Made by a program: the position numbers and the translations under genes. A DNA stretch of 64,000 bases from JACZUI01 sp965216725 (lineage in GTDB: Bacteria > Actinomycetota > Acidimicrobiia > Spongiisociales > ZC4RG35): positions 124,001 to 188,000 of the forward strand of contig CBDCGI010000023.1 in assembly GCA_965216725.1 (NCBI GenBank). The letters are read 5' to 3'. The notes under the pieces are model-generated. The model was given only the letters and a program-made list of their open reading frames with translations. It was not told the origin of the DNA and made no database searches. This document shows, one piece after another, positions 9,554-18,500 of this stretch; the first letter of the stretch is position 1, and each line of letters opens with the position of its first letter.

Positions 9554-10113
9554 GCGAGTTGAGGCAAGATCAGAGTCACAGTCGACCTCAGTTCTTCCAG
9601 GTCCCCGTGATTAGGGATGACAACGTCGGCGGAAGCCAGCCATTGGGCGCGGGAAGGTTGCGATGACATCCGCGCCTTGGCATCGGCTTCAGTCATGCCC
9701 CGGCCGAGAAGCCTTGCCAATCTGATGTCGTCTGTGGCGTCAACCACGATCCGTCGCCATCCGTCAATGGTCTTCAGCAGCGGAATCTCCACGACGGCGG
9801 GATCGTTGAATTCTTCTAGGTCCGCCCGAATCTCGTCGAAGATAAGAGGATGGGTGATCGCCTCCAACTCAGCCAGGGCAGCTCTGTCGTTAAAGACAAT
9901 TTGGCCGAGAGCGGACCGGTCGATCACACCTGCGCTGACTACTTCCGGCCAGCGTTCCGCGACAGCGTCGAATGCTGTGCCCGCAAGCACCTGATGCCCG
10001 ACACTGTCGGCGTCGATGGTTCGGATCCCAGCTTCTTCCAACATCTGCCGGACCGCTGTCTTTCCCGATCCGATAGGGCCACTCAACACCCATCGCGACA
10101 AACCACTGATCAT
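9550..10113 (-). CDS. coaE: Dephospho-CoA kinase
   Basis: CoaE phosphorylates the 3'-hydroxyl of dephospho-CoA in the last step of coenzyme A synthesis. The 187-residue product has P-loop GPIGSGKT at about residues 11-18, the acidic TIDADSVGH segment that binds the acceptor, and ITHPLIFDEI in the CoA-binding lid region, all in the family order. I take ATG 10113 as start; the frame extends to GTG/TTG-type starts at 10134 with no gain in similarity. The start faces the start of the histidine kinase on the other strand, and the stop lies within a CTAG shared with the convergent gene. Confidence 0.9.
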   Translation of the reverse strand: MISGLSRWVLSGPIGSGKTAVRQMLEEAGIRTIDADSVGHQVLAGTAFDAVAERWPEVVSAGVIDRSALGQIVFNDRAALAELEAITHPLIFDEIRADLEEFNDPAVVEIPLLKTIDGWRRIVVDATDDIRLARLLGRGMTEADAKARMSSQPSRAQWLASADVVIPNHGDLEELRSTVTLILPQLA

Positions 10114-10138
10114 GCAGCGCGACGGTAGCCTCACTGCG

Positions 10139-11639
10139 ATGCACGACCCTGCGCCGTGGGAGATACGAGTTCACCGGGCGGTAATCGGGGGACAATTCGT
10201 CGCACTCACAGCGGGCATCGTCATCGATTTCGTGGCGAGTGACGTCTCCATCTCCGGCATCATCGCCCTGATCATCGCCGCCTCATACACCACTCGGATC
10301 GGCCCTGATTCCCATCGAGATCTATCGGGTCCGCTTCGGAACGGAGGGCGTCACTCTCGGCGGCGCTTTGCTCGCCGCCTTCGTGATCACGTTGACCGGA
10401 GGCCCCACCAGCCCCTACCTGCTGCTTTCGATGGGCCCCCCCGTGTTGGCAACCCTGCACGGAGGTTTGCGGACCGGCCTCACGACCGGGCTGCTCTCGG
10501 GAGGCCTCCTGGTCTTGGTCACCTTGGCCGCAGATCATGACCTGACCGACGCCGCACCAGCCGTCGCCCTCTATCTCGTCTTCGTCCTGTTGATCTCGGT
10601 GGTACGAAGGCTGTTGGAAGACATTCACCAACAGGCCGAGGAGTTGGCGCAGGAGAAAGAAAGCGCAACCAAACGCCTGGAGAATCTCGAGGAGATACAC
10701 AGTGTGTTGGTCAGGCTTTCCGAGGACGTGTCGGCAGGGAGGCTCAACGCCATCGAGGTCGGAGCCGAGACGCTTGACACTGTCCTGAACCGAATCCCAG
10801 GATCGGCCGGAAAGCTATTCGTGGAAGGTGAAAACGGGTACGTGACTCTCGCCTCCCGAGGGCAGCCGCCACGAGACGGCTTCGAGTACGAGCTCCCGAT
10901 CACCACGATCGACACAGAATTGGGAGTCCTGGAGCTAGTCACACCACACGAGTTGGACAACGATGATCTGGCGGAGGTCACGGCCCACCTCCGACCACTG
11001 GGGATTGCTTTCGCCAATCTCCAGCTTCTTCAGGACATAGCCGGATCGGCGGTGGCAGAAGAGCGCACCCGGCTCGCCCGCGAACTCCACGACGACATCG
11101 GTCCCAGCCTTGCCTCCCTCGGATTGGCCCTGGACATGGCCGCTTTGAAAGACGCCGTAGACGACGACGCCGCCGCCGATTTGAGAGTGATGAGGACCAA
11201 CGTCACCAAACTCGTCGAAGACGTCAGGGCCAAGGTCGCCGACCTCAGGAGCACACCGGGTCCCACGCTCACGGCCCGCCTCCTCGATTCCACTTCGCGT
11301 TTGGAAGGACCACCTCCGGTTGTCGTGGACATCGACGAACGGCGACCCCCAAGACCGGCTTTGATCACCGAACTGACCTCAATAGTCACCGAGGCGGCGC
11401 GCAACGCCCACAATCATTCGGGCGGCACCAAGGTCCTTATCTCGGGTCGGATCCACCGTGACTGGGGACACGTCAACATCCGAGACGACGGTCGCGGGTT
11501 TGACACCGACCAGCAGCCGGAAGGACATTATGGGCTTATAGGCATGCGGGAACGTGCCGAAAAGATAGGTGCAACGATCAAATTCGACTCTCAGCAAGGG
11601 CTGGGAACCACAGTCTCAATTGAATGGGGAAACCGATGA
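10139..11639 (+). CDS. NarL-type sensor histidine kinase (interrupted by one frameshift near 10301)
   Basis: Residues 1-54 in one frame and the rest in another join into one protein of about 500 residues if one G of the GG at 10301-10302 is removed, giving a continuous fifth-helix region reading RIALIPIEIYRVRF. The N-terminus has about five membrane helices, then a coiled segment, a GAF-like region near residues 190-270, the HisKA_3 dimerisation box ARELHDDIG with phospho-acceptor His near residue 317 (codon at 11088), and an HATPase domain with DDGRGF and GLIGMRERA. The ligand is not known. The stop overlaps the start of the response regulator (ATGA). The single indel in an otherwise perfect gene looks like sequence error. 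Confidence 0.85.
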
Positions 11640-12274
11640 TTCGAGTAATGATCGCCGACGACCATCAGCTCTTCGCTGACGGTCTCAGCCAGGCCCTGAA
11701 CAGCCTCCCCGACACCCGAGTGGTTGGCGTCGTCGACTCCGGACCCGCGCTGGACACGGCACTTCAAAGCCAGCCGGCCGAAGTCTCGATCGTCGATATC
11801 GAAATGCCCGGTGGTGACGGCATCGCCGCGATCGAACATCTGAGCAAGAGAACCAGTTCAATTGTGGTTTCAATGCATGCGTCAGATGACCAGCGCGCCC
11901 GAGCCCATTCGGCAGGTGCCAGCGGCTTCTTCTCCAAAGCCGTGCCACTGGACACCTTGGCCGCAGCCGTACGCGCAGTTGCCGACGGTCAAAACCTCAT
12001 CGACCTCGACGACCACGAGCGGGACGAGATCCTCGAGGACTACACCGAAGCGAGACTCGACCCGGGAGCAGCCTCGCTGACCACCCGAGAACGGGAAATC
12101 CTTGCTTTGCTCGCACGTGGGGTCTCCGCCACTGATGAGCTCTCGGAACGGCTGTACATATCCCAGAAGACGGTCAAGAACCATCTGGCGTCGATATTCC
12201 AGAAGCTCGCCGTGAGTGACCGGACCCAGGCCGCCATTGAGGCCATCAGGCTCGGCATCGCCCGACCCGGTTGA
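11636..12274 (+). CDS. NarL/LuxR-family response regulator
   Basis: The 212-residue protein starts at ATG 11636, overlapping the kinase stop as ATGA. The receiver domain (1-120) has acidic pocket DDH at 8-10, phospho-acceptor Asp54 in VDIEMPG and conserved Lys in GFFSKAVP. The C-terminal helix-turn-helix (about 145-205) contains LTTREREILALLARG and SQKTVKNHLASIF, typical of the LuxR type. It is cognate to the preceding kinase. The next gene is an Flp pilin in the same direction 95 bp away, which makes pilus expression a natural but untested target. Confidence 0.93.
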   Translation: MIRVMIADDHQLFADGLSQALNSLPDTRVVGVVDSGPALDTALQSQPAEVSIVDIEMPGGDGIAAIEHLSKRTSSIVVSMHASDDQRARAHSAGASGFFSKAVPLDTLAAAVRAVADGQNLIDLDDHERDEILEDYTEARLDPGAASLTTREREILALLARGVSATDELSERLYISQKTVKNHLASIFQKLAVSDRTQAAIEAIRLGIARPG

Positions 12275-12299
12275 CAAAAAGCTTCAGGTTGCCATTGGG
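12271..12299 (+). promoter_or_regulatory. Candidate promoter for the first Flp pilin
   Basis: A perfect TTGACA (12271-12276) overlaps the response-regulator stop codon. Seventeen bases downstream lies ATTGGG, a weak match to a -10 box. It would start transcription near 12306 and give a leader of about 64 bases. The -35 match is exact but the -10 is poor, so this may need an activator or be chance. Confidence 0.3.
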
Positions 12300-12369
12300 T
12301 CTGCCGACCCATGACGCATGACACTTAGCGGCAATACGCTGATCCGTAGTGGGAATCGAGGGATCGGCA

Positions 12370-12555
12370 ATGTTGACCAGACTATGGACAAGAATTCAGA
12401 TGAGCGACCGGGGAGCGTCAATGGTGGAATACGCACTGTTGGTGGTCCTGATCGCCATCGTCGCTTTGCTCGCCGTCCAATTCGCCGGCGATGAGCTTTC
12501 CGAAACATATTCGGACATCGGGTCAGGCCTCGAGTGGGCCAACAACAAGGCTTGA
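12370..12555 (+). CDS. flp: Flp-type pilin, first copy
   Basis: The 61-residue product starts at ATG 12370 (an upstream in-frame start at 12349 adds no family features). It has a short basic leader, then the class IVb prepilin motif: Gly in SDRGASMVEYALL followed by four residues and Glu-Tyr, then a 20-residue hydrophobic helix. Cleavage would fall after that Gly. The tail FAGDELSETYSDIGSGL matches the second pilin closely. It is the major subunit of a Tad pilus in related loci. It lies between the two-component genes and the second pilin, on the strand opposite to the assembly genes. Confidence 0.92.
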   Translation: MLTRLWTRIQMSDRGASMVEYALLVVLIAIVALLAVQFAGDELSETYSDIGSGLEWANNKA

Positions 12556-12567
12556 TGAGACCGGAGA

Positions 12568-12593
12568 CCCATTGTTTCGGGAAACAAAGGGGC
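12568..12593 (+). other. Inverted repeat between the two pilin genes
   Basis: TTGTTTC and GAAACAA form a perfect 7-bp stem around a GG loop, and flanking CCC and GGG could lengthen it past an A-A mismatch. No run of T follows, so it is not a normal terminator. It may protect the 3' end of the first pilin message or adjust the ratio of the two pilins; that role is inference. Confidence 0.5.
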
Positions 12594-12641
12594 TAACTTG
12601 CCCCGTGCAAGCCAAGTGCACCTGGATATAAGGAGGGGTTC

Positions 12642-12821
12642 ATGCTTGCTCTGTGGACCAAAGTAACCACGTGGGTCAAGTCCGAGAAGGGCGCCTCGAT
12701 GGTTGAGTACGCGTTGCTAGTCGTGCTCATCGCCATCATCGCTCTTGTCGCCGTCGCATTCGCCGGCGATCAGGTCTCGGAGACCTTCAGCGAGATCGGC
12801 TCGGGTCTGGATCAGGCCTAA
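12642..12821 (+). CDS. flp: Flp-type pilin, second copy
   Basis: The 59-residue product starts at ATG 12642, three bases after a strong Shine-Dalgarno run AGGAGGGG at 12631-12638. It has the same plan as its neighbour: basic leader, prepilin site KGASMVEYALL with Gly then four residues then Glu-Tyr, hydrophobic helix, and tail FAGDQVSETFSEIGSGL. The two pilins are about 70% identical by eye, so this is a tandem duplication. Much the better ribosome site suggests it may be the more highly made subunit. A terminator hairpin follows 22 bases downstream. Confidence 0.92.
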   Translation: MLALWTKVTTWVKSEKGASMVEYALLVVLIAIIALVAVAFAGDQVSETFSEIGSGLDQA

Positions 12822-12843
12822 GACGATTCACTACCTATAGAGC

Positions 12844-12880
12844 AAGGACCCGCCTCGGCGGGTCCTTTCTCATTTTCTCA
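12844..12880 (+). terminator. Rho-independent terminator after the pilins
   Basis: AAGGACCCGCC pairs with GGCGGGTCCTT in an 11-bp stem (12844-12867) around a minimal loop, followed by TTTCTCATTTT. It ends the plus-strand pilin unit just before the convergent minus-strand gene. Read on the minus strand it has no T-tract, so it probably acts one way. Confidence 0.9.
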
Positions 12881-12888
12881 GGGAAAGC

Positions 12889-14234
12889 TCAGGGCCTGAG
12901 GACCACGAAATCGTCATCCTCGTGGATCAAGGCCCAACCCGCTTCCGTCAGTTCATCCACCAGATCCTCGTCCGACCGGAGAAGGGCCTGCTCGATTCCG
13001 TCTCTGGCAAAGACAGGCTCCCAGGGCGCCTCAAGATCTCTGATGGCGACGTATTCCACCATCCGATCGCGATAGAGCTCGGCTCGATCGTCGAGAAAGA
13101 CCCGGAACTCAGGCCCGTCGGCATAGATCAGATATCCCCCCGCCCGGTCGTCGTGAAAGGTGTTGACGTCCCTGCAGATGCTCCCGGGCAGCGAGCGGGA
13201 ACCGATCTTCGGAAAGGAAAGCCCCCGGTGCCACCAGGAGTGGCACGACAAAGACTGCCGTTGCGAAGATCGCAGTTGAGACTCTGCTGAACCTACGAGG
13301 AACTGAGACGTCGAGACCCTCAACGCTGAACGCCATCAGCTGAACCAGGGCAATCCACGCGGCAGGTATGGCTCGGGTGGGAGCCGAGAGCCAGGGCCAG
13401 GAACGGGATCAGTAGCCAGGCGTCGCCCAGCTTGACCCTTTGCGGTATCCCCCCACAACAAGCAGGCCGATCCCCAAGAGGAAGGGGGTGAATGTCACCG
13501 ACCACGGGCTCGGGCGTCGCCACTCTGTAATGAGAGCAAGAGCGTCACTCGCGGCGGCGAAATCGGGTCAGCATGGTGATGACGCCCAAGCCGTGGGCTG
13601 TCGCCAGGGTCACCAGCCCCGAGGCGACTGCCGTGGGCAAAGCCGCCAGTCTCGGCGGGCGAGAGTCGATAGGCCGATGTAAGCCAGGCCCAGGACGAAA
13701 CTGCCATGTACAGCCGCCCACACCCAGAACAGCAAAGGCAGCGTCCAGCGAGTCGAGGTCCGGTCCCAGCCAGGACGACGGCTACTGACAACACGTAAGA
13801 GAAGATCACGGGTCGCGGCACCAGGAAGCCGAGAAAGATCGCAGCTGTCAGGAACACCATCACCAATGTCCAGACGAGGCTCTGCGACCTGCGATAGGCG
13901 ATCAAACCGATGCCCAAGAACAGCAGCGACCCAAGTACCAGGATCATGGGTCCGACATACCCCAAATCGAAGATCTGTTCACCCCATGAATAGAACAGCT
14001 CGGCCAGCCAGCTCTGTGTCAGCCACGGCTGGCCAAACATCGTGAACGAGAACGGATCCGTCGTCAGCACCTCCCTGGCGGCGACCTGGAGTTCGCCGGC
14101 GCGTACATGCCAGAGGAAGGGTTGTCTCGAATCGGAGTGAACGCGGCTATCGCAATCACTATCCAGGGCAGCCCAAGCATGAGCTGAGTGATGGAGAACC
14201 TGGGTTTGGACGGCGTGACAGCCGTTGAGGTCAC
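12889..14234 (-). pseudogene. Multi-spanning membrane protein gene broken by seven or more frameshifts
   Basis: One protein of about 445 residues can be rebuilt across three frames. It starts at GTG 14234, overlapping the tadC stop (GTGA). Segments in order: a first membrane helix, an extracytoplasmic stretch with QPWLTQSWLAELFY, several membrane helices including WAAVHGSFVLGLAYIG, and a soluble C-terminus with HDDRAGGYLIYADGPEF. Frame changes fall near 14120, 13769, 13645, 13561, 13437, 13380 and 13186, almost all at runs of C, G or T. No in-frame nonsense codons are needed. The segments keep a plausible membrane-protein pattern, which favours local sequence error over old decay. The family is one I recognise only as actinobacterial membrane protein of unknown role; as last gene of the Tad operon it could be an accessory factor. 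Confidence 0.7.
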
Positions 14235-15169
14235 GTGGTTGCGAAGGCGTCGACGATCTGGATCGCCGCAGGTCCCAATAGAACGATGAAGAGCGACGGG
14301 AAAATGCAGAACACCAGAGGGAACACGAGTTTCACGGGTGCGGCGAAAGCCTTCTCCTGGGCTCGCTGACGCCGCTTGACCCGCATCTCGTCGGCCTGCA
14401 CCCGGAGCACACGGGCGATCGTCACTCCAAAAGCCTCCGCCTGGATCATGGCCAGCATGAAAGAGCGCAACTCGTCGAGATCGGTGCGATCCATGAGATG
14501 CCTCATCGCCTCACGGCGAGACACGCCAACCCGAGTCTCTTGAAGCATTCTGAAGAACTCCTCGGAGAGCGGGCCCGGCACGGTGGCCACCACCCTGGAG
14601 AGGGCGGAATCGAAACCCAACCCGGCCTCGACAGAGATGACCAGGAGGTCGAGGACATCGGGCAATGCTTTCAACATCTCCTCACGGCGTTCGGTGATCT
14701 TGCGTTGCAGCCATGCGTTGGGACCGAACACACCGACGAATATCGGGAGGAGGAACAGCACGAAGGTCTGCAACCCGTCGTTGCCGAAGTCGCGGAGGAG
14801 GAAGCCGGCGATCACACCCGCAATCGAAGTCAGCGCCTGAATGACGACAAAGGATGGTGCGTCGAGGTTGGCCGGACTACCGGCGTAGACCAGCTGCTGT
14901 TCGATCCGCTCCAAGTATCCAACGGGAGTGAAGCGCTTCAAGAAGTTGGAGAAGCCGATTATGAGGGGACCGACCGTTCTCTGAGCGAGCGGCTTTGCCA
15001 ACTCCTCGTCGCGCATGGTCCCCACACCAGTTTGACGGCCATAGACCGCGAGGCGAGTGTTCATGTCCTCTCGTGCCTTGGTGACACCGATGCCGGCCCA
15101 AACCACCGCGAAGAAAATGAACGCTGCAACTGAAACTACTGCAAGAAGTTGTCCGTCAATTCCGGCCAT
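14231..15169 (-). CDS. tadC: Tad pilus platform protein TadC (type II secretion F family)
   Basis: The 312-residue product starts at ATG 15169, two bases after the tadB stop. It has an N-terminal membrane helix, a paired central helix region near 110-150, the T2SS-F core with LPDVLDLLVISVEAGLGFDSAL, and C-terminal helices ending in LLGPAAIQIVDAF. The core motif is the hallmark of TadC. With TadB it forms the inner-membrane platform over the TadA motor. The stop overlaps the start of the downstream frameshifted gene. Confidence 0.92.
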   Translation of the reverse strand: MAGIDGQLLAVVSVAAFIFFAVVWAGIGVTKAREDMNTRLAVYGRQTGVGTMRDEELAKPLAQRTVGPLIIGFSNFLKRFTPVGYLERIEQQLVYAGSPANLDAPSFVVIQALTSIAGVIAGFLLRDFGNDGLQTFVLFLLPIFVGVFGPNAWLQRKITERREEMLKALPDVLDLLVISVEAGLGFDSALSRVVATVPGPLSEEFFRMLQETRVGVSRREAMRHLMDRTDLDELRSFMLAMIQAEAFGVTIARVLRVQADEMRVKRRQRAQEKAFAAPVKLVFPLVFCIFPSLFIVLLGPAAIQIVDAFATT

Positions 15170-15171
15170 CG

Positions 15172-17130
15172 TTATACCTCGATATCCACGATCTTCTTCA
15201 GCCAAACGAAGCCGGCCAGCATCAGCAGGACTCCCACCCCCAATGCGACAAGACCCACGGTTTCGTCCAGGAGTGGCTGCAGATACTCACGATTGGTGAC
15301 CCAGAGGAATCCCGCCATGAACAGGGGCAATGCTCCGATGACAATCGCCGACAGGCGGCCTTCAGCGGTGAGCGCCCTGATCTCGCCTTTGAGACGGTTC
15401 CTAGCCAGCATGGTGTCGGCGACCGTTTGCAGCACCTCGGCCAGGTTTCCACCGACCTCTCTCTGAATCTCGATGGCCATCACCGCCCAGGCAAAGTCGT
15501 CGGACTGGGTGCGGTCGACTATGCCGTCCAAGGCGTCGGGGACAGATCTTCCCAGACGGGTCTCGGCCACAGCCCTGCTGAATTCACGGGCAGTCGGGTT
15601 CGGGGCCTCGGAAGCCACGGCTTCGATCGCCTGCAGGAGCGAATAGCCGGCTCGAAGAGAGGTCGATAGCAGCGTCAGAGTGTCAGGTAGCTGGGATTCG
15701 AACTTCTTCTTCTCCCGGCTCCCAGCGAAGTTCACGAAAGCGACGAACAGCAGCAGCATGCCAGCGAAGCCAATCAGGCCGGCGATCAGACCGGAGAAAA
15801 GGCCAAGCAGGATCCCGACCACCGCGGACAGGCCGATCATGGCCATTATGGCCTCGCCCGCACTCAGCGGGAGGTTGGCCTGCTCGAGAGCGGCGTTGAC
15901 GCCGGAGGTGAGACCACGGCGCGCCACTTCCTGTTCCGCGGCCTGGCTGAAGCGCTTGAGGATCGGTATTCGTTCCAAGAACGGTCTCTTCTCCTGCTCC
16001 TGGGGACGCGCTCGTCGCCCGTAAGCCTGGAGCCGTTTGGCGAATCGGTTGCCGCCCTCTTCCTCTTCACGGCCGAACAGGATCACGATGAACAAGAAAA
16101 GGGTCAAAGCGATGCCACCTGCAGCGATGAGCACCAACGTATTGCGATCAAACGCCGCGTTGCTCTGCACGACCGACGTAGCAGGCGCGGCCAACGTAGT
16201 CGTCGTCGACTCCGCGGGAGATGCTGTCGTGGTGGTGGCGAACCCGGACACTGCAAAGACTTGGGTGGCGCTTGACACGCCCGGGTAGCTCACCTCGAAG
16301 GCCACTTCACCGGGAGTAGCAACCGGCGAGGTGAATCGGGTTACGACCGTATTGGAAATCTCCCTGACAATCTGGTCATAGAGAGAAGAAAGCTGTTCGG
16401 GATCTGGCGTGGAAAGGAACAAGCCATTCCCGGCGTTGGCGATCTGCTCCACCGGATCAGGGTTGAAATCGGGCGACTCGAGAGCGACGCCGAAGACGCG
16501 CACGCCGCTCGTCTCGGTGCCGGCCACCGCTTCTTCGATGGTGGCCACTGAAGCAGTGTCCTCGCCGTCGGTGAGAACGATCATGTTTGGCAGCAGATCC
16601 TGAGCCGAATCGGCCTCATACAGCTCCAGGCCCTTGAGAACGGCGTCATTGAAGGCGGTTTCTCCGCCAGCAGTGATGGCGTCGATACGGTCGTTCAACT
16701 CCGAGGCACTGGTGGTGAACCCAGAGGCAACCACTACTTCGTCGGCAAAGGTGACCAGGGCGATCGCGTCTTCGGTTCGCTTCTGATCGACGAAGTCGCG
16801 TGCGGCGGTCTTGGCCGCTTCCAGCGGAGCTCCCAACATGGAGCCCGACGCATCTATGGCGAGAACCACACCCACCGGCACTGACGTCTCGCCGACCAGG
16901 GCAGTCTCCTGATCTGAAACCGGTTGCCCATCGACGGTGACCACTACCTGATTCGGATCCGGGGCCTCATCGAGGTTGCGGAATTCGATGACCATGGTGG
17001 TCGTCCCACCCTCTGCGTATCGGGAGCCGTTGATGTCGACGATCTCGATCTCAGGAGAGCCAGCCTGGGCCCAGGCGACGGCGTTCAGACCCGTGACCAG
17101 GGCGAACGTGAAAACGAGGAGGCGCTTCAT
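15172..17130 (-). CDS. tadB: von Willebrand A domain fused to Tad platform protein TadB
   Basis: The 652-residue protein has a signal peptide (1-22), a short beta-rich lead, and a vWA domain at about 85-260 with MIDAS motif DASGS and a later TDGEDT. A Thr/Ser/Ala-rich linker follows at about 300-330, then a membrane helix near 335-355. From about 400 it is a TadB-type T2SS-F domain with LPDTLTLLSTSLRAGYSLLQ and WAVMAIEIQREVGGNLAEVL. TadB normally lacks the extracytoplasmic vWA part, which could bind pilin, matrix or host ligands in a metal-dependent way. The start overlaps the tadA stop as ATGA. Confidence 0.9.
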   Translation of the reverse strand: MKRLLVFTFALVTGLNAVAWAQAGSPEIEIVDINGSRYAEGGTTTMVIEFRNLDEAPDPNQVVVTVDGQPVSDQETALVGETSVPVGVVLAIDASGSMLGAPLEAAKTAARDFVDQKRTEDAIALVTFADEVVVASGFTTSASELNDRIDAITAGGETAFNDAVLKGLELYEADSAQDLLPNMIVLTDGEDTASVATIEEAVAGTETSGVRVFGVALESPDFNPDPVEQIANAGNGLFLSTPDPEQLSSLYDQIVREISNTVVTRFTSPVATPGEVAFEVSYPGVSSATQVFAVSGFATTTTASPAESTTTTLAAPATSVVQSNAAFDRNTLVLIAAGGIALTLFLFIVILFGREEEEGGNRFAKRLQAYGRRARPQEQEKRPFLERIPILKRFSQAAEQEVARRGLTSGVNAALEQANLPLSAGEAIMAMIGLSAVVGILLGLFSGLIAGLIGFAGMLLLFVAFVNFAGSREKKKFESQLPDTLTLLSTSLRAGYSLLQAIEAVASEAPNPTAREFSRAVAETRLGRSVPDALDGIVDRTQSDDFAWAVMAIEIQREVGGNLAEVLQTVADTMLARNRLKGEIRALTAEGRLSAIVIGALPLFMAGFLWVTNREYLQPLLDETVGLVALGVGVLLMLAGFVWLKKIVDIEV

Positions 17131-18482
17131 CGCTTGGCGAATGGCTCCGGGTCGAAGAGGTCGGCGGGAAGACGGATCCCTCGATCCTCCAGTTCGGACG
17201 AGAACTTCGGCCGCAGGCCAGTCGCCTTGAGGCGACCGAGGTAGCGGCCGTCATCGTCGATGCCCATTCCGTAGTCGAAGAGGAAGAGGTCCTGGAGTGT
17301 GATGATGTCACCCTCCATGCCCTCGACCTCCGTGATATGTGAGATACGGCGGGTGCCGTCCTTGAGCCTGGAGACATGCACGATCAAGTCGACCGCCGAA
17401 GCCACCTGTTCCCGAATGGCACGCACCGGGAGATCGAAGCCTGCCATAAGGACCATGGTCTCCAGACGGGAAAGTGTGTCCCGAGGTGAGTTGGAGTGGA
17501 TGGTGGTGAGCGAGCCGTCGTGACCAGTGTTCATGGCCTGCAACATGTCCAAAGCCTCGGCTCCACGACACTCACCGACGACGATGCGATCGGGGCGCAT
17601 GCGAAGTGTGTTTCTCACCAAGTCACGAATAGTCACCTGGCCTTTGCCCTCGATATTCGAGGGTCTCGACTCCAGGGTGAGCACGTGATCCTGGTGAAGC
17701 TGGAGCTCGGCGGCATCTTCGACCGTCACGATGCGCTCGTCGTCGGGGATGTAGGAGGAAACCACGTTGAGAGTGGTCGTCTTGCCTGAACCGGTACCAC
17801 CGGAGATGAGCACATTGAGGCGACCCCGAACGCAGGCCCTCAGGAAATCGGCAACGCGCTGAGTCATGGTGCCGAAGTTGATCAGATCGGCTTCCTGGTA
17901 CGGGTCAACGGCGAATTTACGAATCGTCAGAAAGGGGCCGCCGATTGCCAAGGGGTGCACAACGGCGTTCACACGGGATCCGTCAGGGAGGCGAGCGTCC
18001 ACCATGGGAGTCGCCTCGTCTATGCGACGTCCGATCTGGCCCACGATCTTGTCGATGATCCGGCGGAGATGGACCTCGTCCACGAAGCGGACGTCGGAAA
18101 GGGCAATTCGCCCGCTCTTCTCGTAATAAACGTCGTACGGCCCATTGGCCATGACCTCTGTAATGTCCGGGTCGTTGAGCAGAGGGTCGATCGGCCCGTA
18201 GCCCAGAACATCGGACGCAATCTCGTTGAGCAAAGCCCGACGGTCGGCCGAGGTGAGAGGGAGCCCCTGCTCCTGGTCGACTGCCCACTCCAACATCTCG
18301 ATGACTCGCAGACGCAGCTCGGCGTCGGACATCTGACGGTCGTAGAGGGTGGGCCCCAACTCTTCGACTACCTTGAAATGGAGACGGCCGCGCAACTCGG
18401 CCAGGGCGTCGGTACGCGAACCGCTCAGATCCGCGGTCTCGCTTTGCCTGGCTGCGGCAACTCTTTCAGATAACGATGGCAC
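17127..18482 (-). CDS. tadA: Tad pilus assembly/retraction ATPase TadA (CpaF)
   Basis: The 451-residue product is a hexameric secretion ATPase that powers Flp pilus extension. Walker A is ISGGTGSGKTTT near residue 230; the Asp box VTVEDAAELQL and the Walker B region MRPDRIVVGECRGAEALDML follow in order. The N-terminal helical domain has the CpaF-type IDPLLNDPDITEVMANG segment. It starts at GTG 18482, 18 bases after the tadZ stop, and overlaps tadB by four bases. Confidence 0.95.
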   Translation of the reverse strand: MPSLSERVAAARQSETADLSGSRTDALAELRGRLHFKVVEELGPTLYDRQMSDAELRLRVIEMLEWAVDQEQGLPLTSADRRALLNEIASDVLGYGPIDPLLNDPDITEVMANGPYDVYYEKSGRIALSDVRFVDEVHLRRIIDKIVGQIGRRIDEATPMVDARLPDGSRVNAVVHPLAIGGPFLTIRKFAVDPYQEADLINFGTMTQRVADFLRACVRGRLNVLISGGTGSGKTTTLNVVSSYIPDDERIVTVEDAAELQLHQDHVLTLESRPSNIEGKGQVTIRDLVRNTLRMRPDRIVVGECRGAEALDMLQAMNTGHDGSLTTIHSNSPRDTLSRLETMVLMAGFDLPVRAIREQVASAVDLIVHVSRLKDGTRRISHITEVEGMEGDIITLQDLFLFDYGMGIDDDGRYLGRLKATGLRPKFSSELEDRGIRLPADLFDPEPFAKR

Positions 18483-18500
18483 TTTGCTCGCCCCTTCCCA

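Noticed and set aside
14498..15133. A 211-codon plus-strand open frame
   Set aside because: It is opposite tadC, His/Glu-rich in the way reverse-strand frames of hydrophobic proteins are, and shows no family features.
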